Numbered from the stretch's first letter, positions 8,397 through 14,865 are shown. The stretch is DNA of 15,455 nt from Nitrospirota bacterium (GCA_021785055.1 JAJYGS010000127.1:1-15455); one strand, 5' to 3'. Program-made: numbers and translations. Notes: generated from the sequence alone by a model not told the origin.

Positions 8397-8448
8397 AAAT
8401 CCCCCTCAGTCCCCCTTTTAAAAAGGGGGAAGCGAAGCAGGGGGATTT
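8397..8448. repeat. Double inverted repeat (CCCCC/GGGGG type) between pyrB and pyrC
   Basis: Two nested perfect inverted repeats are visible. The outer arms are AAATCCCCCT (8397-8406) and AGGGGGATTT (8439-8448). The inner arms are TCCCCCTTTT (8410-8419) and AAAAGGGGGA (8421-8430), with almost no loop. This matches a very common family of dispersed intergenic palindromes in deltaproteobacterial and Nitrospirota-like genomes, as I recall it. The left end on the minus strand contains the pyrB stop codon (TAA, 8449-8447). As RNA it forms a very stable hairpin without a following U-tract, so processing or mRNA stabilisation is more likely than termination. Confidence 0.8.
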
Positions 8449-9376
8449 AAGCCGTCCCCCTACCCTCGGCCAGGAGGTATATTATGGCCATCCTGACGGC
8501 AACGCCGTTCGTTACCTGGTCGAGGATAACGGAATACGGCCCGTCCGCCACCTCCGGAGAGATTTCAACCCCGCGGTTTATAGGCCCCGGATGCATAATA
8601 AGAACCCCTTCCTTTGCCAGCCGGACGCGCTCCAGGTTCAGGCCGAAGAAGCGCGAATATTCCCGTACGCCTGGGAAAAGCCCGCTTTTCTGCCGCTCTA
8701 CCTGTATGCGGAGCATCATAACGACGTCCGCGCCGTCGATTGCATCCTCCGGCCTGAAATAAACCTTCACACCCATCTTTTCAATATCGGCAGGTATGAG
8801 AGTCGCCGGGCCGCATATGCGAACATTCGCCCCCATTTTATTTAAACAGAGGATATTCGAGCGCGCGACCCTGCTATGGGCGATGTCCCCGATTATGGCG
8901 ATATTGAGTCCCTCCACCTTGCCGAGGCGTTCCTTTATCGTGAAGAGGTCGAGCAGGGCCTGGGAGGGGTGTTCGTGAGCGCCGTCGCCGGCGTTTATTA
9001 CCGAGCTTTTAAGCGCCCTGGCAAGTATAATGGGCGCGCCGGACATGGAGTGCCGGACGATTATCATATCCGAGCTCATCGCCTCGATGTTGCGGGCGGT
9101 GTCGAGGAGCGTTTCGCCTTTTACGACGCTGCTCGTGGAAGAGGATATGTTTATTATGTCGGCGGAAAGCCTCTTTGCCGCAAGCTCGAAGGACGTCCTG
9201 GTCCTCGTGGACGGCTCGAAGAAAAGGTTTACAATCGTCCTGCCCCGTAGCGCCGGGACTTTCTTGATGTCCCTGGTGGAAACCTCCTTGAAGGATTCCG
9301 CCGTGGAGATAATCTCTTCTATCTCGGCTCTTTCAAGGTAATCTATCCCCAGCAGGTCTTTTTTCTTCAGGGCCAT
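8447..9376 (-). CDS. pyrB: Aspartate carbamoyltransferase catalytic subunit
   Basis: PyrB joins carbamoyl phosphate and aspartate in the committed step of pyrimidine synthesis. The 309-residue product has the carbamoyl phosphate motif FFEPSTRTRTSFELAA (about 52-67), K86 in SSVVKGETL (the mobile-loop lysine), HPSQALLDLFTI from H136, MMLRIQVERQ and HPGPINRGVEI near the end. No pyrI regulatory-subunit gene is nearby, so control is probably through PyrR rather than PyrI. The ATG at 9376 lies six bases after the pyrR stop, with a GAGGGG ribosome site inside the pyrR end. The stop codon falls within the palindromic repeat that separates it from pyrC. Confidence 0.98.
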   Translation of the reverse strand: MALKKKDLLGIDYLERAEIEEIISTAESFKEVSTRDIKKVPALRGRTIVNLFFEPSTRTRTSFELAAKRLSADIINISSSTSSVVKGETLLDTARNIEAMSSDMIIVRHSMSGAPIILARALKSSVINAGDGAHEHPSQALLDLFTIKERLGKVEGLNIAIIGDIAHSRVARSNILCLNKMGANVRICGPATLIPADIEKMGVKVYFRPEDAIDGADVVMMLRIQVERQKSGLFPGVREYSRFFGLNLERVRLAKEGVLIMHPGPINRGVEISPEVADGPYSVILDQVTNGVAVRMAIIYLLAEGRGTA

Positions 9377-9382
9377 TTGAGT

Positions 9383-9928
9383 TTACCCCTCAGCCTTTTC
9401 CATTATCAATACCTCGTCCTTTCCGTCCTCTTCGAGGAGCCGCACCTTTACGGCCTCTTTATTTGACGTAGGCACGTTTTTACCGACGTAATCCGCCGTT
9501 ATGGGCAGTTCCTTGTGCCCGCGGTCGAGGAGTACGGCAAGCTGAATTGCCCTGGGTCTTCCGAAGTCCATCAGGGAGTCCATAGCCGCCCGTATCGTCC
9601 TGCCGGTAAAGAGAACGTCGTCCACGAGGACTATCGTCATGCCCGTTACGGAAAATGTTATTTCAGTCTTGCCCATAGGCGTCTTTCTCTTTCGGGAGGC
9701 GATGTCGTCTCTGTACATGGTAATGTCCAGCGCACCCACTGGAACGTCCACCCCCTCGATTTTCCTGATGTTTTCCGAGAGCCTGCGCGCCAGGTGAACC
9801 CCGCCCGTGCGTATCCCCGCGAGGGCCAGACCGACCGTTCCGCGGTTTCTCTCAAGGATTTCATGGGCTATGCGTATCAAGGCCCTGTCGATGCCATCCT
9901 TGTCCATTACTTTTGCTTTAATTTTCAA
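9383..9928 (-). CDS. pyrR: PyrR: pyr mRNA-binding attenuator / uracil phosphoribosyltransferase
   Basis: PyrR binds UMP and a hairpin in pyr leader RNA to favour transcription termination; it usually also has uracil phosphoribosyltransferase activity. The 181-residue product is the normal length. It opens MKIKAKVMDKDGIDRALIRI, close to the family pattern, and has AHEILERN and the PRPP-binding motif VLVDDVLFTGRTIRAAMD at about 100-117. The chosen start is a TTG at 9928 with a GAGG about nine bases upstream; an ATG at 9907 is an alternative but would lose the conserved first residues. A PyrR-binding hairpin and terminator lie directly upstream, so the gene is probably autoregulated. pyrB starts six bases after its stop. 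Confidence 0.97.
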   Translation of the reverse strand: MKIKAKVMDKDGIDRALIRIAHEILERNRGTVGLALAGIRTGGVHLARRLSENIRKIEGVDVPVGALDITMYRDDIASRKRKTPMGKTEITFSVTGMTIVLVDDVLFTGRTIRAAMDSLMDFGRPRAIQLAVLLDRGHKELPITADYVGKNVPTSNKEAVKVRLLEEDGKDEVLIMEKAEG

Positions 9929-9952
9929 CGGGTTCTACCTCTGCGCGAAGGC

Positions 9953-9984
9953 AAAAAAAAAGCCCCCCATGTGTCTGGGATGCT
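9953..9984 (-). terminator. Rho-independent attenuator terminator before pyrR
   Basis: On the minus strand AGCATCCC (9984-9977) pairs with GGGGGGCT (9968-9961) around an eight-base loop. This gives an eight-position stem with one A-G mismatch and one wobble. It is followed at once by nine Ts (9961-9953). The tract ends 24 bases before the pyrR TTG, so termination would silence the whole pyr operon. The stem's 5' arm can also pair with an earlier GGGGGGC at 10019-10013. Confidence 0.88.
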
Positions 9985-10017
9985 TCGTTATTGAAATCCG
10001 CCTGCCATATTTGCCCC

Positions 10018-10048
10018 CCTTTTTAGCCTCGCCGGGCTACGTTAAAGG
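10018..10048 (-). promoter_or_regulatory. PyrR-binding RNA hairpin (anti-antiterminator)
   Basis: The minus-strand sequence AGCCCGGCGAGGCT (10038-10025) fits the Bacillus PyrR-site consensus ARUCCNGNGAGGYU at 13 of 14 positions. It folds as an upper stem UAGCC/GGCUA closed by a CGGCGA hexaloop (consensus CNGNGA). Below it is an asymmetric internal loop (AACG against A) and a lower stem CCUUU/AAAGG. This is the known shape of a PyrR-binding loop. The lower stem uses the first two Gs of GGGGGGC, which would otherwise help form the antiterminator, so hairpin stabilisation by PyrR should favour the downstream terminator. No covariance search was possible. Confidence 0.85.
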
Positions 10049-10055
10049 TCAGCTA

Positions 10056-10418
10056 TTAACCTATTTTGCTGTTCCTGGAATCGATGGAAAAAGGGAACTT
10101 CCTTTTTATTCCATAGCCGTAGTCTACCTCTTCGCTCCAGGAAAAACTTATCTCGACGCTTCCGTCGCTGTTTCTGACAAACGAAATGTCGCTTCTCTTT
10201 ATCGGGAGGCCCAGGTCGTCTATCTTTTTCATAAGGTCTCCGACTATGACTTCGTCGCTGTCTATCGTCGAGAGACTAAGCTGCTGGGCTACTTCGTCGT
10301 CCAGGGTATAGTAGTGCATGTACGGAGGGACGCTCTTTACAAGGGCATATATCGCTACGATCCCTATGAGTATATAAAGCAATGTCGCGGCCTTGCCGCC
10401 GCCGCGGTTATCGAGCAT
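10056..10418 (-). CDS. Small membrane-anchored protein, DUF4845-like
   Basis: The product is 120 residues of unknown function. After a short polar start (MLDNRGGGKAA) comes one hydrophobic segment at about residues 12-28 (TLLYILIGIVAIYALVK). It is followed by VPPYMHYYTLDDEV and a soluble region of about 80 residues with several predicted strands. The pattern of one N-terminal helix, then P-P-Y, then a small domain resembles DUF4845 proteins often found beside lepB. The assignment is by recall and moderate. The small domain probably faces the periplasm. The ATG lies one base after the lepB stop, so it is co-transcribed with lepA and lepB. Its stop is eight bases before the PyrR-binding hairpin. 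Confidence 0.85.
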   Translation of the reverse strand: MLDNRGGGKAATLLYILIGIVAIYALVKSVPPYMHYYTLDDEVAQQLSLSTIDSDEVIVGDLMKKIDDLGLPIKRSDISFVRNSDGSVEISFSWSEEVDYGYGIKRKFPFSIDSRNSKIG

Positions 10419-10419
10419 T

Positions 10420-11034
10420 TTATTTCACCAGGTGCCCTATCCTGCCCCAGCGGACAGAGTCGTCGTTTTTGTCCCATGACCAGTAAATAATCATCGCTTT
10501 ACCCAGTATCTTGCTTTCGTCCACAAAACCCCAGAACCTGCTGTCGCGGCTCCTGTCCCGGTTGTCGCCCATCATAAAATACTCGTGGGGCGGGACGGTT
10601 ACCGGCCCGAAATTGTCGCGCGGCTCCAGCGCTCTCGGCAGTATCTCGCTGTCTTTATGAATCGTATAAGGCTCCGTGAGGGGCTTGCCGTTAATGTATA
10701 CCACCTTGTCTATCACCTGCACGACATCGCCCGGCATGCCGATTAGTCTTTTTATGAAGTCCACGGATTCTTTCTCCGGATATTTGAATACGATTATGTC
10801 TCCCCTTTCAGGCTTGCGGATAGTCAGTATTTTAGTGTTTGTGAAAGGTATGTGCGTGCCGTAGAGGAACTTGTTTACGAGGATATGGTCTCCGACCAGT
10901 ATTGTGTTCTTCATCGACCCTGAGGGTATTTTGAATGCCTGCACGACGAAAGTCCTTATGAAAAGCGCAAGGACCGCCGCGACGATAATTGCCTCCGCAT
11001 ACTCCCGGAATACCGACTTCTTTTTCGCTGACAA
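10420..11034 (-). CDS. lepB: Signal peptidase I
   Basis: LepB cleaves signal peptides from secreted preproteins on the outer face of the inner membrane. The 204-residue product has one N-terminal membrane helix (about 13-30, AEAIIVAAVLALFIRTFV). This is followed by the catalytic serine S40 in KIPSGSMKNT and the general-base lysine K95 in FIKRLIGMPGD. The conserved box GDNRDRSRDSRFWGFV is near residue 156. It is a short, single-anchor form compared with the two-helix E. coli enzyme. The start is a TTG at 11034 with a strong GGAGGT eight bases upstream. It lies 17 bases after lepA and one base before the DUF4845-like gene. Confidence 0.97.
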   Translation of the reverse strand: MSAKKKSVFREYAEAIIVAAVLALFIRTFVVQAFKIPSGSMKNTILVGDHILVNKFLYGTHIPFTNTKILTIRKPERGDIIVFKYPEKESVDFIKRLIGMPGDVVQVIDKVVYINGKPLTEPYTIHKDSEILPRALEPRDNFGPVTVPPHEYFMMGDNRDRSRDSRFWGFVDESKILGKAMIIYWSWDKNDDSVRWGRIGHLVK

Positions 11035-11051
11035 TTTGAGTTACCTCCGTA

Positions 11052-12851
11052 TTAATCCTTTACCTTTAATACCGCCAGAAAAGCCTCCTGCGGCACCTCG
11101 ACGGAACCGAGCTGTTTCATCTTCTTCTTCCCCTCCTTCTGCTTCTCAAGGAGCTTCCTCTTCCGGGTTATGTCGCCGCCGTAGCACTTTGCGATAACGT
11201 CCTTCCGAAGCGGCCTGACCGTCTCCCTGGCGATTATCTTGGAACCTATTGCCGCCTGTATCGCCACTTCGAAGAGCTGCCGGGGTATCAACTCTTTCAG
11301 CTTGACCGCCAGTTCTCTCCCGCGCATGACCGCCTTGTCCTGGTGGGTTATCAGGGAAAGCGCGTCCACGCCCTCGCCGTTTAATAATATGTCGAGCTTG
11401 ACCAGGTCCGATTCCCTGTATCCTATGAAATCGTAATCCAGCGACGCATAGCCCCGGCTGACGGACTTCAGCCTGTCGTAGAAGTCCAGGACTATCTCGT
11501 TTAACGGCAGTTCGTAGGCAATCATGGAGCGGTCGCGGTCCAGGTAGCTTAAATCCTTCTGGATTCCCCGCCTCTCCTGGCAGAGCGAGAAGATGGAGCC
11601 GATATATTCGTTCGGGACCATTATTGTCGCCAGTATGAAGGGCTCCTCCATTTTTCCAATCTTCTGGAGGTCCGGGAGTTTTGCGGGATTGTCCACCATG
11701 ACGACTTCCCCGTCCGTTTTCGTAATCCTGTAAACGACCGTCGGAGCGGTGGAAAGGAGCGACAGGGTGAACTCGCGCTCCAGTCTCTCCTGGATAATTT
11801 CCATGTGCAATAGCCCCAGGAACCCGCAACGGAAGCCGAAGCCCAGCGCAAGCGACGTCTCCGGCTCATAAGAGAAAGACGAGTCATTCAGCCGAAGCTT
11901 TTCAAGGGCGTCCCGCAGGTCTTCATATTGCTGGGTGTCGGTGGGATAAAGCCCGCAGAAGACCATCGGCTTTACCTCCCGGTAGCCCGGAAGCGGCTCA
12001 GGCGCGGGCCTGTCCGCGAAAGTGATGGTATCGCCGATTTTTGAGTCCTGAACCCTCTTTATCCCCGCGATGATATACCCGACGTCGCCCGCGGTAAGTT
12101 GTTCCGTCTTTATCAGCTTCGGCGTGGAGTATCCGACCTCCATGACCTCGAATACCTTGTCGTTAGAAAAAAGCTTTATCTTCATTCCTTTGCCGACCCG
12201 CCCATCCACGACCCTCACCAGCACAACAACTCCCTGGTAGTTGTCGAACCAGGAGTCGAAAATCAGCGCCTTGAGCGGCGCGTCCGCATCCCCTTCAGGC
12301 GGGCTTATTGTATTCACCACCGCTTCGAGCGTCTCCCGTATCCCGATGCCTTCCTTTGCGCTTACGGGAATCGCCTGGGATGCGTCCAGCCCTATCACGT
12401 CCTCGATCTCCGTCCGCACACGCTCGATGTCGGCGCTTGGGAGGTCTATTTTATTGATTACGGGTATTATTTCAAGGTCGTTGTCTATGGCCAGGTATGC
12501 GTTAGCAAGAGTCTGGGCCTCCACGCCCTGCGAGGCGTCCACGACGAGCAGAACCCCTTCGCACGCGGCGAGGCTTCTGGAGACTTCGTAAGTAAAATCG
12601 ACGTGCCCAGGGGTGTCGATTAAGTTCAGGATGTAGTCCTTCCCGTCCGCGGCCCTGAATTTTATCCTGACGGCGTGGGCCTTGATGGTGATGCCGCGTT
12701 CACGCTCAAGCGGCATGTCGTCCAAGACCTGGTCTTCCATCTCGCGGGAACTGAGCGCCCCCGTAAGCTCAAGTATCCTGTCCGCCAGCGTGGACTTGCC
12801 GTGGTCTATGTGCGCGATAATACTGAAGTTTCGTATATTCTGGATTTGCAT
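11052..12851 (-). CDS. lepA: Elongation factor 4 (LepA), ribosome-associated GTPase
   Basis: LepA is a translational GTPase linked to ribosome back-translocation and initiation or biogenesis quality. The 599-residue product is standard length. G1 is IIAHIDHGKSTL (11-22), G3 is LIDTPGHVDF, and G4 is INKIDLPSADIERV. The LepA-specific C-terminal domain is present with CYGGDITRKRKLLEKQKEGK and KMKQLGSVEVPQEAF at the end. The ATG at 12851 gives the usual beginning MQIQNIRNFSIIAH. No ribosome site precedes it. A good promoter-like sequence ends 12 bases upstream, so the mRNA leader may be only about six bases long. lepB follows with a 17-base gap. Confidence 0.98.
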   Translation of the reverse strand: MQIQNIRNFSIIAHIDHGKSTLADRILELTGALSSREMEDQVLDDMPLERERGITIKAHAVRIKFRAADGKDYILNLIDTPGHVDFTYEVSRSLAACEGVLLVVDASQGVEAQTLANAYLAIDNDLEIIPVINKIDLPSADIERVRTEIEDVIGLDASQAIPVSAKEGIGIRETLEAVVNTISPPEGDADAPLKALIFDSWFDNYQGVVVLVRVVDGRVGKGMKIKLFSNDKVFEVMEVGYSTPKLIKTEQLTAGDVGYIIAGIKRVQDSKIGDTITFADRPAPEPLPGYREVKPMVFCGLYPTDTQQYEDLRDALEKLRLNDSSFSYEPETSLALGFGFRCGFLGLLHMEIIQERLEREFTLSLLSTAPTVVYRITKTDGEVVMVDNPAKLPDLQKIGKMEEPFILATIMVPNEYIGSIFSLCQERRGIQKDLSYLDRDRSMIAYELPLNEIVLDFYDRLKSVSRGYASLDYDFIGYRESDLVKLDILLNGEGVDALSLITHQDKAVMRGRELAVKLKELIPRQLFEVAIQAAIGSKIIARETVRPLRKDVIAKCYGGDITRKRKLLEKQKEGKKKMKQLGSVEVPQEAFLAVLKVKD

Positions 12852-12863
12852 TGCGAACTTGAG

Positions 12864-12892
12864 ATTTTATACTGAATTTATTCTAAAGTCAA
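12864..12892 (-). promoter_or_regulatory. Sigma70-type promoter for lepA-lepB
   Basis: On the minus strand TTGACT (12892-12887) is followed by a 17-base spacer and TAAAAT (12869-12864). Each box differs from the consensus at one position. The predicted start of transcription is near 12857, about six bases before the lepA ATG. The region is AT-rich against GC-rich neighbours and lies between the nucleotidyltransferase stop and lepA. Confidence 0.65.
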
Positions 12893-12911
12893 AGGGAAAC
12901 AGGAGGGCCGG

Positions 12912-13475
12912 TCAATCAGTAAATTCCATTAAATCGCTTAATCTGTCCAATAATGAAGAATCCGCCAATTCCCTTGAAAGCGATTCGATAGTATCCCTTA
13001 TATTATTCAAATCTATCCGTCCCTTATTGAGCCTCAAGATACCCTTTGCGTCTTCAATATCGCGCGGCCTGCCGGAAAAGATTTTCTGGATGACAAGGTT
13101 CTCCGCGTTTATAAATTTAACGGGAACGCCGTCTATGGACATTTCCACGGCATTGTCTATCGCCGATCTTTCAAAGGGTAATATCGAGAAAATAAGGTCA
13201 ACTCTCGCCCTTGTCTCATTATGCTCGACCGGCAGAACCCATGTTTTATTCACAAAAGACGGGTAATCTTCGGGGATGGGCGAGAAACCGCATGACAAAA
13301 GCGAGCTGACTATCTTTTCAATTTCATCCGGAATTAACGCGAGCGTGATGTCAATGTCCTCTGTAAACCGGTTCTCTCCATATCTGGCGACAGCCTGCCC
13401 CCCAACGATCATATAGGGGATGCCGGCTTCATTCAGGCATGACGATATGGCCTTGAATGCTTCTGTTATCATCAT
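12912..13475 (-). CDS. Small nucleotidyltransferase, AbiEii-like (possible toxin of a two-gene module)
   Basis: The 187-residue product has a minimal nucleotidyltransferase core: IVGGQAVARYG (GG at 25-26), then RFTEDIDITL with D40 and D42, and a third acidic residue D93 in ARVDLIF. The segment NLVIQKIFSGRPRDIEDAKG near 125-145 is typical of AbiEii/DUF1814-like proteins. It is shorter than classical AbiEii toxins (about 300 residues), so the toxin role is only inferred; a housekeeping or orphan nucleotidyltransferase is possible. Its ATG overlaps the stop of the upstream small gene by four bases (ATGA), a usual toxin-antitoxin arrangement. Base composition is visibly more AT-rich than the pyr genes, suggesting separate acquisition. 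Confidence 0.88.
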   Translation of the reverse strand: MMITEAFKAISSCLNEAGIPYMIVGGQAVARYGENRFTEDIDITLALIPDEIEKIVSSLLSCGFSPIPEDYPSFVNKTWVLPVEHNETRARVDLIFSILPFERSAIDNAVEMSIDGVPVKFINAENLVIQKIFSGRPRDIEDAKGILRLNKGRIDLNNIRDTIESLSRELADSSLLDRLSDLMEFTD

Positions 13476-13720
13476 CTGGAAGGCTTTGCCGGCTTAAGGA
13501 GTTTCAGGCGGATTTCGATCAGGTGTTTCAGGTGTGGGATACTGGCCCAGTTCTCATCCCCCGGCCAGGGGTAGAGAACCTTTTCCGGAGCCATTTTCAA
13601 CGCGTGCCGATATAAGCCCTCGTAGCTTTTTACCCTTTCCTCAGGCGTAAGCTTTGCGTATTTATCCCGCAAATATTCCGCCTCGAAATCTTTAACCTTT
13701 GCCCAGTCTCTTTTCTGCAT
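13472..13720 (-). CDS. Small basic protein of unknown function, partner of the nucleotidyltransferase
   Basis: From the ATG at 13720 the product is 82 residues: mostly helical and charged, starting MQKRDWAKVKDFEAEYLRDK, with LTPEERVKSYEGLYRHALKM in the middle and a lysine-rich end. I do not recognise a characterised domain. Small proteins of this style are often found directly before AbiEii-like nucleotidyltransferases, so an antitoxin-like role is a reasonable guess. The frame is open upstream to a TTG at 13774, which has no ribosome site and lies inside the ROK gene. A promoter-like element whose -10 ends six bases before 13720 argues for the shorter form and a leaderless transcript. Confidence 0.75.
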   Translation of the reverse strand: MQKRDWAKVKDFEAEYLRDKYAKLTPEERVKSYEGLYRHALKMAPEKVLYPWPGDENWASIPHLKHLIEIRLKLLKPAKPSR

Positions 13721-13726
13721 GATGCC

Positions 13727-13755
13727 ATAATACCTTAGATTTAAAGGAAATTCAA
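13727..13755 (-). promoter_or_regulatory. Sigma70-type promoter for the nucleotidyltransferase pair
   Basis: On the minus strand TTGAAT (13755-13750) is followed by 17 bases and TATTAT (13732-13727). The -35 box covers the ROK stop codon. Six bases separate the -10 from the ATG at 13720, so transcription would begin at or next to the start codon. Confidence 0.5.
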
Positions 13756-14711
13756 GGGTTAGTTTTAAGCGCAAGGCCCGCCGCGCCGAGGATTCCGGCG
13801 TCGTCCTTTAGCCTGCCCCGGAGTATTCTGCACCTCCCGGCTGGAATTTTGAACGCCCTGGCCTGGACTTCCTCTTTAAGCGGCCCGATGATAAGCTCCC
13901 AGGCCCCGGACATGCCGCCCCCGATTACAATGCACTCCATGTTCAGAAGGTCGATCAAATCGGCGACGGCGATACCAAGGTATTTACCGGCCTCCGAATA
14001 AATCCGTACAGCCTCCCTGTCGCCTTTTTTAGCTGCATTTGCAATAGCTTCCGGAGTCAGCAGGCCGCTTTTCAGCAGGGTTTTCAGGGCGGTTTTCCCG
14101 CTCCCTGAGGCTGCCTGGGCAGCCATTTCCATGACCGCCGTGGCCGAGGAATACCTCTCAAGGCACCCGCGGTTCCCGCACGGGCAGAGCGGCCCGTCAG
14201 GGTTAACTGTGATATGCCCGACTTCCCCCGCCATGCCGTCCGCGCCTCGCCAGACGTGCCCATCCAGTATTATTCCGCCGCCGACACCGGTGCCAAGTGT
14301 AATGCAGACCATGCTTTTTGCGCCCTTGCCGGCTCCGAACCAGTATTCGCCAAGGGCATAGGCGTTGGCGTCGTTTTCCACATATACGGGGTATTGGAAA
14401 CTTTCGCTTAAGCGCGAGCGGAGCGGCACGTCCTGCCAGCCCGGCAGGTTCGGGGAAAGCCGCACGATGCCATCCCGGACCGATATTATACCTGGGACTC
14501 CTATGCCGATTCCGGCCACTTCCAGACCCGTTGATTCCGCCTTCATGGCAAGCGTCTGGATTCCGCTCGTAAGCCTCTCAAGGACAATTTCAACCCCCTC
14601 GGCGGCCATCGTCCCGGTGCGCCGCCGCGAGATTATCTTTTCGTCTTCGCGCACCAGTCCGAAACGCAGGTTGGTACCTCCGAGATCTACCCCTATGGCG
14701 GCTCTCTGCAA
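13752..14711 (-). CDS. ROK-family sugar kinase, probably glucokinase
   Basis: The product is probably an ATP-dependent glucokinase (EC 2.7.1.2), but other ROK sugars cannot be excluded. The phosphate-binding motif AAIGVDLGGTNLRFG is at the N-terminus. The catalytic aspartate lies in VENDANAYALGEYWFGAG, the second phosphate loop is ITLGTGVGGGII, and the ROK zinc site is GEVGHITV plus CPCGNRGCLERYSS. There is no N-terminal helix-turn-helix, so it is a kinase and not a NagC-type repressor. I place the start at TTG 14711 (319 residues), because GGGAG lies eight bases before it. An upstream TTG at 14741 would add ten unconserved residues, with GGAGG 12 bases away. It is divergent from perR. Confidence 0.93.
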   Translation of the reverse strand: MQRAAIGVDLGGTNLRFGLVREDEKIISRRRTGTMAAEGVEIVLERLTSGIQTLAMKAESTGLEVAGIGIGVPGIISVRDGIVRLSPNLPGWQDVPLRSRLSESFQYPVYVENDANAYALGEYWFGAGKGAKSMVCITLGTGVGGGIILDGHVWRGADGMAGEVGHITVNPDGPLCPCGNRGCLERYSSATAVMEMAAQAASGSGKTALKTLLKSGLLTPEAIANAAKKGDREAVRIYSEAGKYLGIAVADLIDLLNMECIVIGGGMSGAWELIIGPLKEEVQARAFKIPAGRCRILRGRLKDDAGILGAAGLALKTNP

Positions 14712-14719
14712 TGAGTTTT

Positions 14720-14724
14720 CTCCC
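14720..14724 (-). promoter_or_regulatory. Ribosome binding site that decides the ROK kinase start
   Basis: GGGAG on the minus strand lies eight bases before the TTG at 14711. The competing TTG at 14741 has a stronger GGAGG, but 12 bases away, which is beyond the usual spacing. Confidence 0.5.
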
Positions 14725-14794
14725 TTAAGTTTGATTAACAAAAATAATAATTCCTCCGGCGCTTTTTGTCCATGACAAATTCAAGGAACCGTCC

Positions 14795-14809
14795 TTATAA
14801 TAATAAATT
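14795..14809. promoter_or_regulatory. Candidate PerR box over the ROK promoter -10
   Basis: TTATAATAATAAATT matches the Bacillus PerR box TTATAATNATTATAA in its left half and in 10 of 14 defined positions overall. It covers the -10 box of the divergent ROK promoter and lies about 60 bases before the perR promoter. The AT-rich context makes a chance match possible. Confidence 0.25.
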
Positions 14810-14828
14810 TTCGCAACCTCGAACGCAA
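14800..14828 (-). promoter_or_regulatory. Sigma70-type promoter for the ROK kinase
   Basis: On the minus strand TTGCGT (14828-14823) is followed by 17 bases and TATTAT (14805-14800). The expected transcription start is near 14793, about 80 bases before the chosen TTG start. Confidence 0.5.
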
Positions 14829-14865
14829 GGCTTGAAATTATTGAAGGAAAATAAATATAATTACC

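Noticed and set aside
8397..8448. Repeat hairpin as a transcription terminator after pyrB
   Set aside because: The stem is strong, but no U-tract follows it on the minus strand and pyrC must be expressed downstream.
13721..13774. 18-codon extension of the small unknown protein from TTG 13774
   Set aside because: No ribosome site; the start lies within the ROK gene and the region holds a promoter-like element.
14712..14741. Ten-codon N-terminal extension of the ROK kinase from TTG 14741
   Set aside because: The extra residues are not part of the ROK fold and its ribosome site is 12 bases away. It remains possible; the start at 14711 is only preferred.
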